Shown here piece after piece: positions 15,345 through 23,371 of a stretch of DNA of 28,908 bases (position 1 is its first letter; every line of letters starts with the position of its first letter). Both the position numbers and the translations under genes were made by a program. This DNA comes from Methanoregula sp. UBA276 (GTDB lineage: Archaea; Halobacteriota; Methanomicrobia; Methanomicrobiales; Methanospirillaceae). The notes below the pieces were generated by a model. That model was not told the origin of the DNA and did no database searches. It saw only the letters and a program-made list of their open reading frames with translations. Location: positions 1-28,908 of the forward strand of contig DANA01000079.1 of assembly GCA_002508495.1 (NCBI GenBank), written 5' to 3'.

Positions 15345-16236
15345 TCTGGAACTGCCCGGTGAAAATTCCGTTCTTTTCCGGAAGCAGCGGTCTTACGCGA
15401 CCTTATCCGGTATCCCACTCATTGGTCCCTTGATCTCCCGCGAGCTTTGGGGGTACCTCCCCCGCGGGTCGTTCCGGTTTTTCCGCGTAAAAAATAGACC
15501 GGGCTTGTTGAACTGGACCGGGACGGGACCGTGATGGAGGTGGCGGAGAGAGCCGGGCCACGGGACGGCGCCGGCCCCGGAAAAGAAGGGGCAGGTCCCT
15601 GTGCCAGCGGATGGATCCACGGGCGGGCTCTTACCTGTTCTGACAGGCCCCCTCCCGGAAATTTCCTATGGTGAGATCCTCTTCGAAAAACGTTGATGCA
15701 TTCAGTCGGAGTCTCCCGTCCCTCCCCATCTCCCCTCTCCCGTAAAGACTCTCCGTCGGAGAAAACCGTCCGGAAAAGAGTCCCCCTTACCGGAATCCGA
15801 CCTCCCAAAATGACCTCCGTTCGCCAATCGGAGCCCGTATAGCAGACTTTTTTCGGGCCCTTTTTTCCAGGGCCCGAACAAGTACCTTATTCAGCAAAAA
15901 ACGGTACAATAAGCCCGGATTATCCCTCGTAAAATGCCCGGATTGGAATTCTCCCGTCGGATATTCCAAAAAACGCTAATAGAGCTAATTGGATGGAAAA
16001 AGCCCGGAAAAGCCCTGCAGGAGGACAGGATCGAAAGGAGGGGGGGTTTTGGATCCGGGGGCCGGGGGATACCGGGCGTACGAGCGTGAAGGATTTCCCT
16101 GCCGGGAGATCCGCACACTGATAAAAGAAAGCGGGTGCCGCGTCCCCCCGGCCGTGATCCGGTCTCCCTTCCGGGACCATGGCCGGAAGTAATGGAACTA
16201 ATTTTCCGGCCAGAGAATATTTTGCCTGCTGCCAGC
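15345..16236. other. 900-bp region without a convincing gene
   Basis: Open frames here lack ribosome-binding sites and look compositionally random (many Arg, Pro, Gly and Ser residues from GC-rich triplets). It contains a perfect 9-bp stem hairpin (15852-15878), a GGGGG-TACCT-CCCCC hairpin near 15450-15465, and several copies of GCCCGGA. It could be a decayed insertion region, an untranslated RNA, or simply spacer; I cannot decide. Confidence 0.4.
15852..15878. repeat. Hairpin, 9-bp perfect stem
   Basis: TTCGGGCCC, a 9-base T-rich loop, and GGGCCCGAA. Strong GC stem with a T6 run in the loop on the plus strand and a run of T before the stem. It may be part of an unannotated RNA or a remnant of a terminator. 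Confidence 0.4.
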
Positions 16237-16431
16237 TCACGCCTCGTAGGCAACGAGGATCGCACCGGTCTCTTTCTCGGCTGCTTTGAGTCTGGCAACC
16301 CCGGCTGCGGTCAGCTTCTTGTAGGACGGGAGCTTCTCGTACGCGACAAGGGTGACGCCGAGTTTCTCCTCAAGTTCCTGGACTTCCTTTACGGTTGTCT
16401 TGGTCAGTTTTGCTGGTCGTGCGCATTCCAT
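16237..16431 (-). CDS. 64-residue protein made of two 24-residue repeats
   Basis: A small soluble protein with a perfect start signal: GAGGTG (plus-strand 16439-16444) lies 7 bp before the ATG at 16431. The sequence is an internal duplication: residues 9-32 and 40-63 align without gaps, both starting LT and ending G-x-x-LVAYE, with 10 of 24 identities. The repeat is predicted helix (KEVQELEEK and VARLKAAEK) followed by a short strand (LVAYE), so the protein could fold as a two-fold symmetric unit. No known family recognised. It is the last minus-strand gene after the nitrogenase-like operon but has its own signals and is separated by two T7 tracts. Confidence 0.75.
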   Translation of the reverse strand: MECARPAKLTKTTVKEVQELEEKLGVTLVAYEKLPSYKKLTAAGVARLKAAEKETGAILVAYEA

Positions 16432-16533
16432 ACATGAACACCTCAGGCATGCTTTATTCTGCCAGGAGGTGATAAAATCTCGCGTAAACGGGGTTGGGAT
16501 AATTCAGGTACGGTTTCGCAACCAATTCCTATT

Positions 16534-16558
16534 AAAAAAATGGAGGAGGATAAAAAAA
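16534..16558 (-). terminator. Two T7 tracts ending the eight-gene operon
   Basis: On the minus strand, seven T directly follow the stop codon of the NifK-like gene (plus-strand 16552-16558) and seven more follow 11 bp later (16534-16540). Paired U-tracts are good archaeal terminators. Confidence 0.55.
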
Positions 16559-17845
16559 TCATACCTCCGGGAACCGTCTCACGGCATGAAAAATCGTCTC
16601 AAGGATCACAAGTGCCCCCGTCCCGCCAAGGAGTGCCTTCTGCACAAATTCCGGCTCGCTTGTCACGCGGTTGAAGAGCCCGACTGAATACCTGCACCGG
16701 CCGGCAAGGTAAAGGTCCATGCCGGTCAGTTCGTTGCCAAAGAAGATGTCCGGCCGCGTTCCTGCCGGGTCTTTTCCATATGCATCAGAGAGATTGTTTT
16801 CGGAAAGGAACTCCTTCAGCCGTCCCACAGCATCCATGGCCCCGCCGTCCCTGCAGCTGACCGCAACCGGCACCATCCCGAGGTAGTCGTGCAGCCACAC
16901 GGTCAGGGGAAGGACAAACGATGCATCGCCGCTGACGGCAAACGTGGCCCCTTTCGGGTATCCCGCCTCGTGGTGGTGCCGGGCGATCTGGTGGTATGCG
17001 TGCGTCCGCTGCTTCCTGATCTCCGCAAGCGCCGGTGCCGGGTCGCGGCCGGTGGCGCCTGCAACCGCCCGTATCCACGACTCCGTTGCAGCAAACCCGA
17101 CCGGCGCACCATCCGGGGAGACCACGGACGGGATGCCGAACTCCTGCCCGTAGAACGCTGCCGTCTTTGTTGCGTACTCGGGGAAGACGACGATGTTGCA
17201 CGCCGCTGTCGTGGACTCGCGGATCTCTGCAACGGAGGATCCGGCGCCCGGCACGGCAACCACAAAGAGCCCTAAAAGATCCAGAAGACGGGTCAGTTCC
17301 GCGATGTTGCCCTGCCAGTGCTTCTGGTACATTGAGAGCCCGAGCAGGTTGACGCGGTCTTTTGCCCTTGGGAGCCGGTTGAGTTTCAGCCACGCGAGGA
17401 CAGCGGCCACCGCCTCATCGAATCCTTCGGCAAACGGGCGGGAATACGCCGCGGTCGGGAATGCCATGCAGCAGTGGTCAAGCCCTGCCCCGGTGAGGAA
17501 CCGGCCGAGGTCGTCGCCGATCAGGGACGCGCCCGGCGAGTTCACGACGGCAAGGAACGCATCGCCTTTCGCGGCAACGAGCGGGAGGATCTCGCGGAGT
17601 TTCTCTGTTGCGCCCATCACGTAATCGTCGCAATCGAGATAGGTACAGGGAATCCGGGGCTGGCCGAAGTAGAAGAGCTCAAGGAACGTGCTCCGGTCAA
17701 GGGAGTCTTCCCGGGGGAAGTGCCGGTCCGAGAAGTACGCGGGATATCCCCGGCACCCGTTGGGGCCGTTGAGGACGGCGCGGGCATCGGTGATCCCTTC
17801 GATGGCAAGCAGCGTGCCGATGAAACCGTCAGGGTCCGGAATCAT
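16559..17845 (-). CDS. NifK-like nitrogenase-superfamily component 1 subunit
   Basis: A 428-residue protein of the nitrogenase component 1 superfamily (NifD/K, ChlN/B, BchY/Z, CfbD). Near the N-terminus NGCRGYPAYFSDRHFPRE matches the NifK segment around the first P-cluster cysteine (Cys31 here). Cys67 in RIPCTYLDCDDYVMGA matches the second. At the third position, before LIGDDLGRF, the usual Cys is absent (NSPGASLIGDD). The middle holds a Rossmann-like domain with the VPGAGSSVAEIREST segment. It is shorter than NifK (~520) and close to CfbD or ChlB core length. The ATG overlaps the stop of the NifH-NifD fusion (ATGA, 17842-17845). It should pair with that protein's D-like half as a heteromeric catalytic component. 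The substrate is unknown; a tetrapyrrole is suggested by the neighbours. Confidence 0.88.
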   Translation of the reverse strand: MIPDPDGFIGTLLAIEGITDARAVLNGPNGCRGYPAYFSDRHFPREDSLDRSTFLELFYFGQPRIPCTYLDCDDYVMGATEKLREILPLVAAKGDAFLAVVNSPGASLIGDDLGRFLTGAGLDHCCMAFPTAAYSRPFAEGFDEAVAAVLAWLKLNRLPRAKDRVNLLGLSMYQKHWQGNIAELTRLLDLLGLFVVAVPGAGSSVAEIRESTTAACNIVVFPEYATKTAAFYGQEFGIPSVVSPDGAPVGFAATESWIRAVAGATGRDPAPALAEIRKQRTHAYHQIARHHHEAGYPKGATFAVSGDASFVLPLTVWLHDYLGMVPVAVSCRDGGAMDAVGRLKEFLSENNLSDAYGKDPAGTRPDIFFGNELTGMDLYLAGRCRYSVGLFNRVTSEPEFVQKALLGGTGALVILETIFHAVRRFPEV

Positions 17846-20022
17846 GCAGGATCCTCCCCGTCAGCCTTCCATCCTTCCGTGCAGGAATGGCGGATCCGCA
17901 GGAGCCACCGTTCTGCCTGCACGATCCCGGCACAAAATCCGGTGCCGGGACTGTAGGGTATGGGTGCGCTCTTTACTTGGTCGTCCGATCTCAGCGCCGG
18001 GTACGTGAAGAGGAGTAAATCCGGCTTCATGGCACGGATATCTTCCGACCGCTTCTGTACGGTATAATCCTTCTCAATGGCGAACCTGCCGGCGTACCGG
18101 GATGCAAAATCTTCGGCAAACGGGGAATACGTGATCCCGGCTTTTTTGATCTCCATGCCAAGGTCACCGGCAAGATCGCAGATCCAGTCAAAGGACCGGG
18201 GATAGGTCGAGATCAGGAGCGTTCTGCCTTCAAAATGCGGCCGGAGTTCCCCGATCCGCTGCCGGTACTTCCCTTCTTCAGCGGCTATGACCTGCCGGGC
18301 CTTCTCTTCCTCGCCGAATTTTTCTGCAACCGCCATGAGCCATTCCTTTGTCTGGGCAAACCCGGTCGGAAGCGGCAGGTCGAGGAACGGGACGTCCGAG
18401 ACCGGGGCAACCATGGTCTTTATCGCGTCCATGGTCTCGTCCATCTCGGCCGGCAGGTTCAATGACGCATCGTTGAACCGCACGATCGAACCGGTATCCG
18501 TACTGCCAAGGAACCGGCAGTTGACCATGATTCCGAGGCGCCCGAGGAGATCCCGAAGAATTGCAAACTCATTTTCAGCATGGGCAGAGCCCCATCTCTC
18601 TGCAATGATATTCACCAGTTTTTTTCCGGTGCGGGAAGTTGCAGGGGCAATCAGGGAGGCTGCTGCCTTGTATGCGTCCATCCGGCCCTGCAGCCCGTCC
18701 CCGACAAGGTTGCCGTCAACCTTCACGGGAACAATCCGTACATCCGGGTGACGTGCGACAACTGCCGTGGCAACCCTGTCGATATCGTCGCCGATGAGCC
18801 CGGGGGGGCAGGCAGTTACGACAAAGAGTGTCCGGTACCCGTTCTCAATTTCTGATTCCAGCGTTGCGGTCAGTCTCTTCTCGCCGCCAAAGATGAAGTC
18901 CTCGTCAGTCATGTCCGTATTCACCAGCCGGTCAGAAATGCCGGCCCCTGCGGCATGGCCGGTCCGCAGTGCCGCGTGATACGCGGTGGTAACCAGTTTC
19001 TCATCAATCATCAGCGAGCAGCTCCGTGGGCAGTGCATCACGGTTGCGGCATCGGTGACCAGTGCCGTCACGGAGACTGCCCCGCCAAAGGCACAGCCGA
19101 AGAGAGGCCGCTTCTTCTTCACGGATGGCGAGATACATTTCCGGTCAGCCCCGGTCTTCCGGTCAGTAAAGACAAATTTGTTTGCCGGGCGGGGGTCGTT
19201 CCTTGACAGGACGATCCGTTCAAGGTCGTCATCATCCAGCGGGAGGGCCGGGTGCAGGGTTCCGGCTTCTTGTGCCATGACCCGTTTTGCGTGGCCGGCA
19301 AGGGAACGGAAGAGGCCGGCTTCACCGGTATCCGGGTACCGCTCGATGAGCGTGCAGCTCTCCTTCTCGGCCCGGCCGAATGCAGCGCTCCGTGGGATCC
19401 GCGCCACGATCGGGAGGCGGACGGCCCCGGCGAACCGGTTCACCCGCTCCTCCTCATCCGGGACATTGCGGGCATTGAAGACGATGCCGGCCACCCGGTT
19501 CCTTGCTGCGGTGAAATTCTTCACTCCCCGGAGGATGTTGTTTGCTGCATAGAGCGAGAGGTATTCTCCCGAGGTGATGATATAGACTGCATCGGCATAC
19601 TCGCCACGGATCGGGACGGCAAACCCCCCGCAGACAACGTCGCCAAGGACATCGTAAAGCGTGATATCGAAGAGATCGGGCGAGATCCCGAGATCTTCGA
19701 GGAGCTCGAACGTGGTGATGATCCCGCGCCCGGCACACCCCACCCCGGGCTCCGGCCCACCGGCTTCGGTGCAGGCCACGTTGCCGAACCCCCGGTACAC
19801 GATCTCCTCCGGGCGCCGCTCTTCCGGCAGTGTCTCGCGGATATACTGCAGGACCGTCCGCGGAATCTTCCCTCCAAGGAGGAGGCGGGTTGAATCGTGC
19901 TTGGGGTCGCACCCGATCTGGAGAACCGAGTGCCCCCCTTCTGCAAGCGCTGCCGAGAGGTTGGCGGAGATCGTGGACTTGCCGATCCCGCCCTTGCCAT
20001 ACACTGCAATCTTAATGGGCAT
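17842..20022 (-). CDS. NifH-NifD-like fusion: reductase ATPase joined to component 1 subunit
   Basis: A 726-residue protein. Residues 1-~255 are a complete NifH/ChlL/CfbC-type iron protein: P-loop GKGGIGKST (10-18), GCDPKHDST, the [4Fe-4S] ligands Cys96 in GVGCAGRG and Cys131 in DVLGDVVCGGF, and SGEYLSLYAANNILRG. After a linker (~260-300), residues ~305-726 form a NifD-like component 1 domain with Cys310 in FGCAFGG, Cys331/Cys335 in HCPRSCS and Cys405 in TACPPGLIGDD, the three cluster-ligand positions. Normally these are separate genes. The ATG at 20022 was chosen because the P-loop begins nine residues later and GGGAGG precedes it; an upstream extension would only translate the end of the ATPase gene in another frame. 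It overlaps the ATPase gene by 11 bp. Expected role: ATP-driven low-potential electron delivery and reduction of an unknown, probably tetrapyrrole, substrate. Confidence 0.88.
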   Translation of the reverse strand: MPIKIAVYGKGGIGKSTISANLSAALAEGGHSVLQIGCDPKHDSTRLLLGGKIPRTVLQYIRETLPEERRPEEIVYRGFGNVACTEAGGPEPGVGCAGRGIITTFELLEDLGISPDLFDITLYDVLGDVVCGGFAVPIRGEYADAVYIITSGEYLSLYAANNILRGVKNFTAARNRVAGIVFNARNVPDEEERVNRFAGAVRLPIVARIPRSAAFGRAEKESCTLIERYPDTGEAGLFRSLAGHAKRVMAQEAGTLHPALPLDDDDLERIVLSRNDPRPANKFVFTDRKTGADRKCISPSVKKKRPLFGCAFGGAVSVTALVTDAATVMHCPRSCSLMIDEKLVTTAYHAALRTGHAAGAGISDRLVNTDMTDEDFIFGGEKRLTATLESEIENGYRTLFVVTACPPGLIGDDIDRVATAVVARHPDVRIVPVKVDGNLVGDGLQGRMDAYKAAASLIAPATSRTGKKLVNIIAERWGSAHAENEFAILRDLLGRLGIMVNCRFLGSTDTGSIVRFNDASLNLPAEMDETMDAIKTMVAPVSDVPFLDLPLPTGFAQTKEWLMAVAEKFGEEEKARQVIAAEEGKYRQRIGELRPHFEGRTLLISTYPRSFDWICDLAGDLGMEIKKAGITYSPFAEDFASRYAGRFAIEKDYTVQKRSEDIRAMKPDLLLFTYPALRSDDQVKSAPIPYSPGTGFCAGIVQAERWLLRIRHSCTEGWKADGEDPA

Positions 20023-21049
20023 CCCCTCCCGTGTGGTGCCGCGCGATGCAATCGATGAGCTCGCGGATGCTTCTGCACTCGATCTCCCCTTCCGGATGAT
20101 CATAATGCCACCGGACGGAATCGTGCTCCATCCTGATCGCGATATGGATATCCGCCTCCTCCCCTGCGGACGGCAAAAACCCGATCCGCTCCAGCGCATA
20201 CAGGGTCCATACCCGCTCAACCGACCCGGGGGCAGAGAGTGCAAATGTCCCCCGCTTCTCGACCGGAATGGAGAACTCCCCCCGGACCGGGTCGAAGTGC
20301 ACCCCTTCGATCTCGAACGCCGACCCGAAGATGCCGGAGAGGACCAGGTCTTCGGGCGTCCCGGAGATCATGGTGCCCCTCCGGTCAATGATCCAGAGCT
20401 GGTCGGCGCACCGGATGGCGAGGTTGAGGTCGTGGGTGGAGAGCAGGATCGACTTCTTTGTCTTCTGCGCAACCTGCCGTAAGATCCGCATGGTCTCGAT
20501 CTTGTGCGGGAGGTCGAGGTACGCGGTAGGCTCGTCAAGGACCATCAGCTCGGGTTCCTGGGCAAGGGCCCGGGCGATCATCACCTTCTGCCGTTCGCCA
20601 TCGCTCATCTCGTGGATGAACCGGCCGGCAAGGTCCTTTGCCCCGACCGACGCAAGAGCCGAGTACACGATCTCGCGGTCCGGCCCGGTCAGCCGGCCGG
20701 CCCAGTTCGTGTACGGGAACCGGCCGAGCGCAACGATATCGAATGCGGTCAGAAAGCCGGCCTGGACCTGCGACGTCAGGACAACGCTTAACGTCTTTGC
20801 CTTCTCTTCGGGCGTGAACTCCCCGATCTTCCGGTCCAGGAGCCGGACTTCCCCGCAGAGCGCGGGCTGGATGCCGGTCAGCGTCCGGATGAGCGTTGAC
20901 TTGCCGCTCCCGTTCGGCCCGATCAGGCAGACCAGTTCGCCGCGCAAAAGGGAAAGGTCAAGGCCCTTTGAGACCTCCTTGATGACCTCTTTCTGGCTCC
21001 GGTACCCGATGGAGAGGTTGGCGCAGGTAAGAATTTTTGTTCCGCTCAT
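20012..21049 (-). CDS. ABC importer ATPase, BtuD/FepC type, with C-terminal extension
   Basis: A 345-residue ATPase of the B12/siderophore/haem importer class. Walker A GPNGSGKST (44-52), signature MSDGERQ (148-154), Walker B LMVLDE (168-173) and H-loop His206 are present. The core ends near residue 255; another ~90 residues follow (about 256-345), including SVERVWTLYALERIGF, which is longer than ordinary BtuD and resembles no domain I know. The start is ATG 21049, overlapping the permease stop (ATGA) and preceded by GGGGTGA. It pairs with the adjacent permease and binding protein. Corrinoid as substrate is inferred from the cbiZ gene in the same operon; a metal chelate or haem-like compound is also possible. 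Confidence 0.9.
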   Translation of the reverse strand: MSGTKILTCANLSIGYRSQKEVIKEVSKGLDLSLLRGELVCLIGPNGSGKSTLIRTLTGIQPALCGEVRLLDRKIGEFTPEEKAKTLSVVLTSQVQAGFLTAFDIVALGRFPYTNWAGRLTGPDREIVYSALASVGAKDLAGRFIHEMSDGERQKVMIARALAQEPELMVLDEPTAYLDLPHKIETMRILRQVAQKTKKSILLSTHDLNLAIRCADQLWIIDRRGTMISGTPEDLVLSGIFGSAFEIEGVHFDPVRGEFSIPVEKRGTFALSAPGSVERVWTLYALERIGFLPSAGEEADIHIAIRMEHDSVRWHYDHPEGEIECRSIRELIDCIARHHTGGDAH

Positions 21050-22119
21050 GTTGTCACCCCCCGCCCGAACTTTGTCCCCCGCACGATAACCCAGATGACG
21101 ACCGGCGCACCGAACAGGGCTGTGATGGCATTGAGCGGCAGCACGATGTCGGTGCCCGGGACATGGGAGATGATGTCGGTGATGAGCGCGATGATCCCGC
21201 CGGCAAGGATGCAGCCCGGGACGAGCACGCGGTGGTCCGCGGTCACAAAGAACGACCGGCAGAAGTGGGGGATGGCGATCCCAAGGAACCCGATAGGGCC
21301 GCAGAAGGCCGTGACCACGCCGGCCATCAGCGCGGTTGTCGTGATGATGACAATCCGTATCCGGCGGTAGTTCATTCCCATGCTCTCGGCATACTGTTCG
21401 CCAAGCAGGAGGGCGTTGAGCGGTTTTATGAGACAGAACGAGAGGATAAAACCCAGGGCGAGAAGGAATACCATGATCGGGAGCTGGCTCCAGGTCACCC
21501 CCGTGAAACTGCCAAAGGTCCACAGCGAGTACGTGTGCATGCTGGTCTCGTCCGTGAACTGGAGGAGGACGGTGACGAGCGCCCCGCTGATGTACGAGAC
21601 CATGATGCCAAGGATGAGGATCGTGATGTTGCTCTGGATCTTCGAAGAGATCAAAAGGATGAGGAGCAGCACCGCAAATGCACCGAGGATGGCGGCAACC
21701 GAGATGCTCATGTCACCCATGAGGCCTACGCTTGCAAAGACTGCGCCTGCCCCGCAGATGCCGGCCGACATCATCACGATGGCAACACCGAGGCTTGCAC
21801 CCGAGCTGATGCCGAGGATGTAGGGGTCAGCTAAGGGGTTCCGGAAGAACGTCTGCATCAGGAGACCGGAGAGTGCAAGGGCCGCACCGGCAAAGACTGC
21901 CGTTACGGCTTTTGGCACGCGCCAGTCCCAGAAGATGTGCATCCACGTCTCCTTTATCTCCCCTCCGGTCAGGATGGAGAGGATCGCATCGGGGGGAATG
22001 TTGACCGAGCCCAGCATCAGGTCAAGGATGAAGAAGAGGACGAGCGCCCCGGCGATGAAGGGGAGTGCAAGGACAAACTTCTTCATGCTGTCACCGGTCT
22101 CTGATCCTTCAAGTTTCAC
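21046..22119 (-). CDS. FecCD/BtuC-type ABC importer permease
   Basis: A 357-residue membrane protein with about nine to ten hydrophobic segments. Family marks include LMQTFFRNPLADPYILGISSGASLG (around residue 88), the GEQYAESMG segment near the coupling helices and GPIGFLGIAIPHFCR near residue 280. The start is GTG 22119, giving a GTGA overlap with the stop of the binding-protein gene and a GGAGG site 6 bp upstream. It forms the channel of an importer with the preceding binding protein and following ATPase. The family carries B12, haem and ferric siderophores; the cbiZ link favours a corrinoid. Confidence 0.92.
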   Translation of the reverse strand: MKLEGSETGDSMKKFVLALPFIAGALVLFFILDLMLGSVNIPPDAILSILTGGEIKETWMHIFWDWRVPKAVTAVFAGAALALSGLLMQTFFRNPLADPYILGISSGASLGVAIVMMSAGICGAGAVFASVGLMGDMSISVAAILGAFAVLLLILLISSKIQSNITILILGIMVSYISGALVTVLLQFTDETSMHTYSLWTFGSFTGVTWSQLPIMVFLLALGFILSFCLIKPLNALLLGEQYAESMGMNYRRIRIVIITTTALMAGVVTAFCGPIGFLGIAIPHFCRSFFVTADHRVLVPGCILAGGIIALITDIISHVPGTDIVLPLNAITALFGAPVVIWVIVRGTKFGRGVTT

Positions 22120-23369
22120 GAAGAACCTCCTGCCGGACCGACCGTAACCTGCCGGTAATACCAGAGTTCATGGTCCGGGACCAGTTCCGGGTGCAGGATC
22201 TTCACGAGATCGGCTAAGATGACGTCCGGGTGGACTGTCCCGGACTGCCAGTAATCGAGGGAGCCGTACTCGTTTGTCCGGGTATCGAAATGATAAATGG
22301 TGCCGTTTTTGATAGCATCGAACTTTGCATAGCGCGGGTCGCGGGCGAGGATGTCTTCGCCCCCGCCTGCCATGCCGATATTGATGTAGAAATCAGCGTC
22401 ATGGGCCTGTTCGTAGACACGTTCGAAATCGAGCGGAAGCTCGCCGCTTCCGGGCATTGATGAAAAGAGGTAGTCCCCGCCGGCATCGGAGAAGAGCCGC
22501 GCAACGTAACTGTCCCCGCCCGATGCATACCAGGTGCCCTGGTATTCCATGCCGGTGAAGATGGTCGGCCTGTTGGTGGCCATGGCAGCCTTGTCTCGCA
22601 ATGCAGAATATTTTTGATTGATCTGCGCGAAGGCCTCGTTTGCTTCTTTCTCCTTGTTGTAGAAGAGCGCGTAGAACTTCATCCATTCCGCCCGGGCAAC
22701 CGGATCGTCTTCCATCCAGTCGGCAACGACAACCGGTTTCAGCCCGGCTTCGATGAGCTTCTGCTGGTTGTCGTATTCGGGAAAACCGCTTGCGCTGCAG
22801 AAGACAAGGTCGGGTTCGAGTTCGATCATCGTCTCGGTCCTGAGCGGGTTGTTCATCGACAGGGTGCCGCTCCCGATCTCGACAATCTCTCCTGCATCTG
22901 CACGGGCCCGGAATCCTTCATCGAAGATATGGGCAAGCCCGTTGTGGCCTTTGATGGAGCCTGTCTCGTTGAGCACGCTGAGGTGCGGGACCTGCGACAC
23001 CGTGAGCGTGATGACGGATTGCACCGGCACCGAAAAGACCCGGGCGCCCGGGTATTCGCCGGGGACTTCCTCGCCGCGCTGGACAAGGAGGTACGTGTGG
23101 TTCCCGGCCGACCGGCCCCACGGGTCATGGATGCGGACGACTTTGTACGTCCCGTGGTATTCCACAGAATATCCTGTGGCATATTCCGGATAAGCCTTGT
23201 CCGGGAAGAGGTCACGCGTACCGGCCCCCGGTTCCCGGGGAATGGCCGGATCCTGCGTTGTGTCCGGCGTGCTGGTACCGGATGTCATTACCCCTGCGCC
23301 TGCAATCGCGGCGAGAACGACTGCGGCAAGGAGGAGAGCGATCCATAGTGCTGGTTTCTGGTCCATCAT
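22116..23369 (-). CDS. Periplasmic-type binding protein of the FecB/BtuF class
   Basis: An exported substrate-binding protein of about 417 residues. The N-terminal WIALLLAAVVLAAIAGAGV segment is a signal anchor, followed by a Thr/Ser/Pro-rich linker typical of tethered archaeal binding proteins. Two Peripla_BP_2 lobes follow, with the family segments IVEIGSGTLSMNNPLRTETMIELEPDLVF-like region near residue 165-190 and a helix-linked second lobe ending VHPDVILADLVKILHPEL. A GGTGA site (23372-23376) serves the ATG at 23369 or, with better spacing, 23366; a GTG at 23375 lies inside that site. It should capture the substrate of the adjacent permease/ATPase. It is larger than BtuF of bacteria (~245 residues). 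Confidence 0.88.
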   Translation of the reverse strand: MMDQKPALWIALLLAAVVLAAIAGAGVMTSGTSTPDTTQDPAIPREPGAGTRDLFPDKAYPEYATGYSVEYHGTYKVVRIHDPWGRSAGNHTYLLVQRGEEVPGEYPGARVFSVPVQSVITLTVSQVPHLSVLNETGSIKGHNGLAHIFDEGFRARADAGEIVEIGSGTLSMNNPLRTETMIELEPDLVFCSASGFPEYDNQQKLIEAGLKPVVVADWMEDDPVARAEWMKFYALFYNKEKEANEAFAQINQKYSALRDKAAMATNRPTIFTGMEYQGTWYASGGDSYVARLFSDAGGDYLFSSMPGSGELPLDFERVYEQAHDADFYINIGMAGGGEDILARDPRYAKFDAIKNGTIYHFDTRTNEYGSLDYWQSGTVHPDVILADLVKILHPELVPDHELWYYRQVTVGPAGGSS

Positions 23370-23371
23370 GT

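Noticed and set aside
15120..15362. 80-codon frame inside the MITE-like element as a transposase remnant
   Set aside because: No catalytic motif or similarity to a transposase is visible, and it runs across the right end of the element.
15361..15400. CCGGAAGCAGC stretch resembling part of the SRP RNA loop
   Set aside because: The conserved flanking bases and helix partners of SRP RNA are not present, so the match is too short to support an RNA gene.
16559..20022. Reading the NifHDK-like genes as nitrogen fixation genes
   Set aside because: No nifE, nifN, nifB or nifI neighbours, the K-like chain lacks a P-cluster Cys and is too short, and the context is tetrapyrrole and corrinoid handling.
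20023..20244. N-terminal extension of the NifH-NifD fusion to 20244
   Set aside because: The extra 74 codons only translate the end of the ATPase gene in another frame and place the P-loop far from the N-terminus, unlike every NifH relative.
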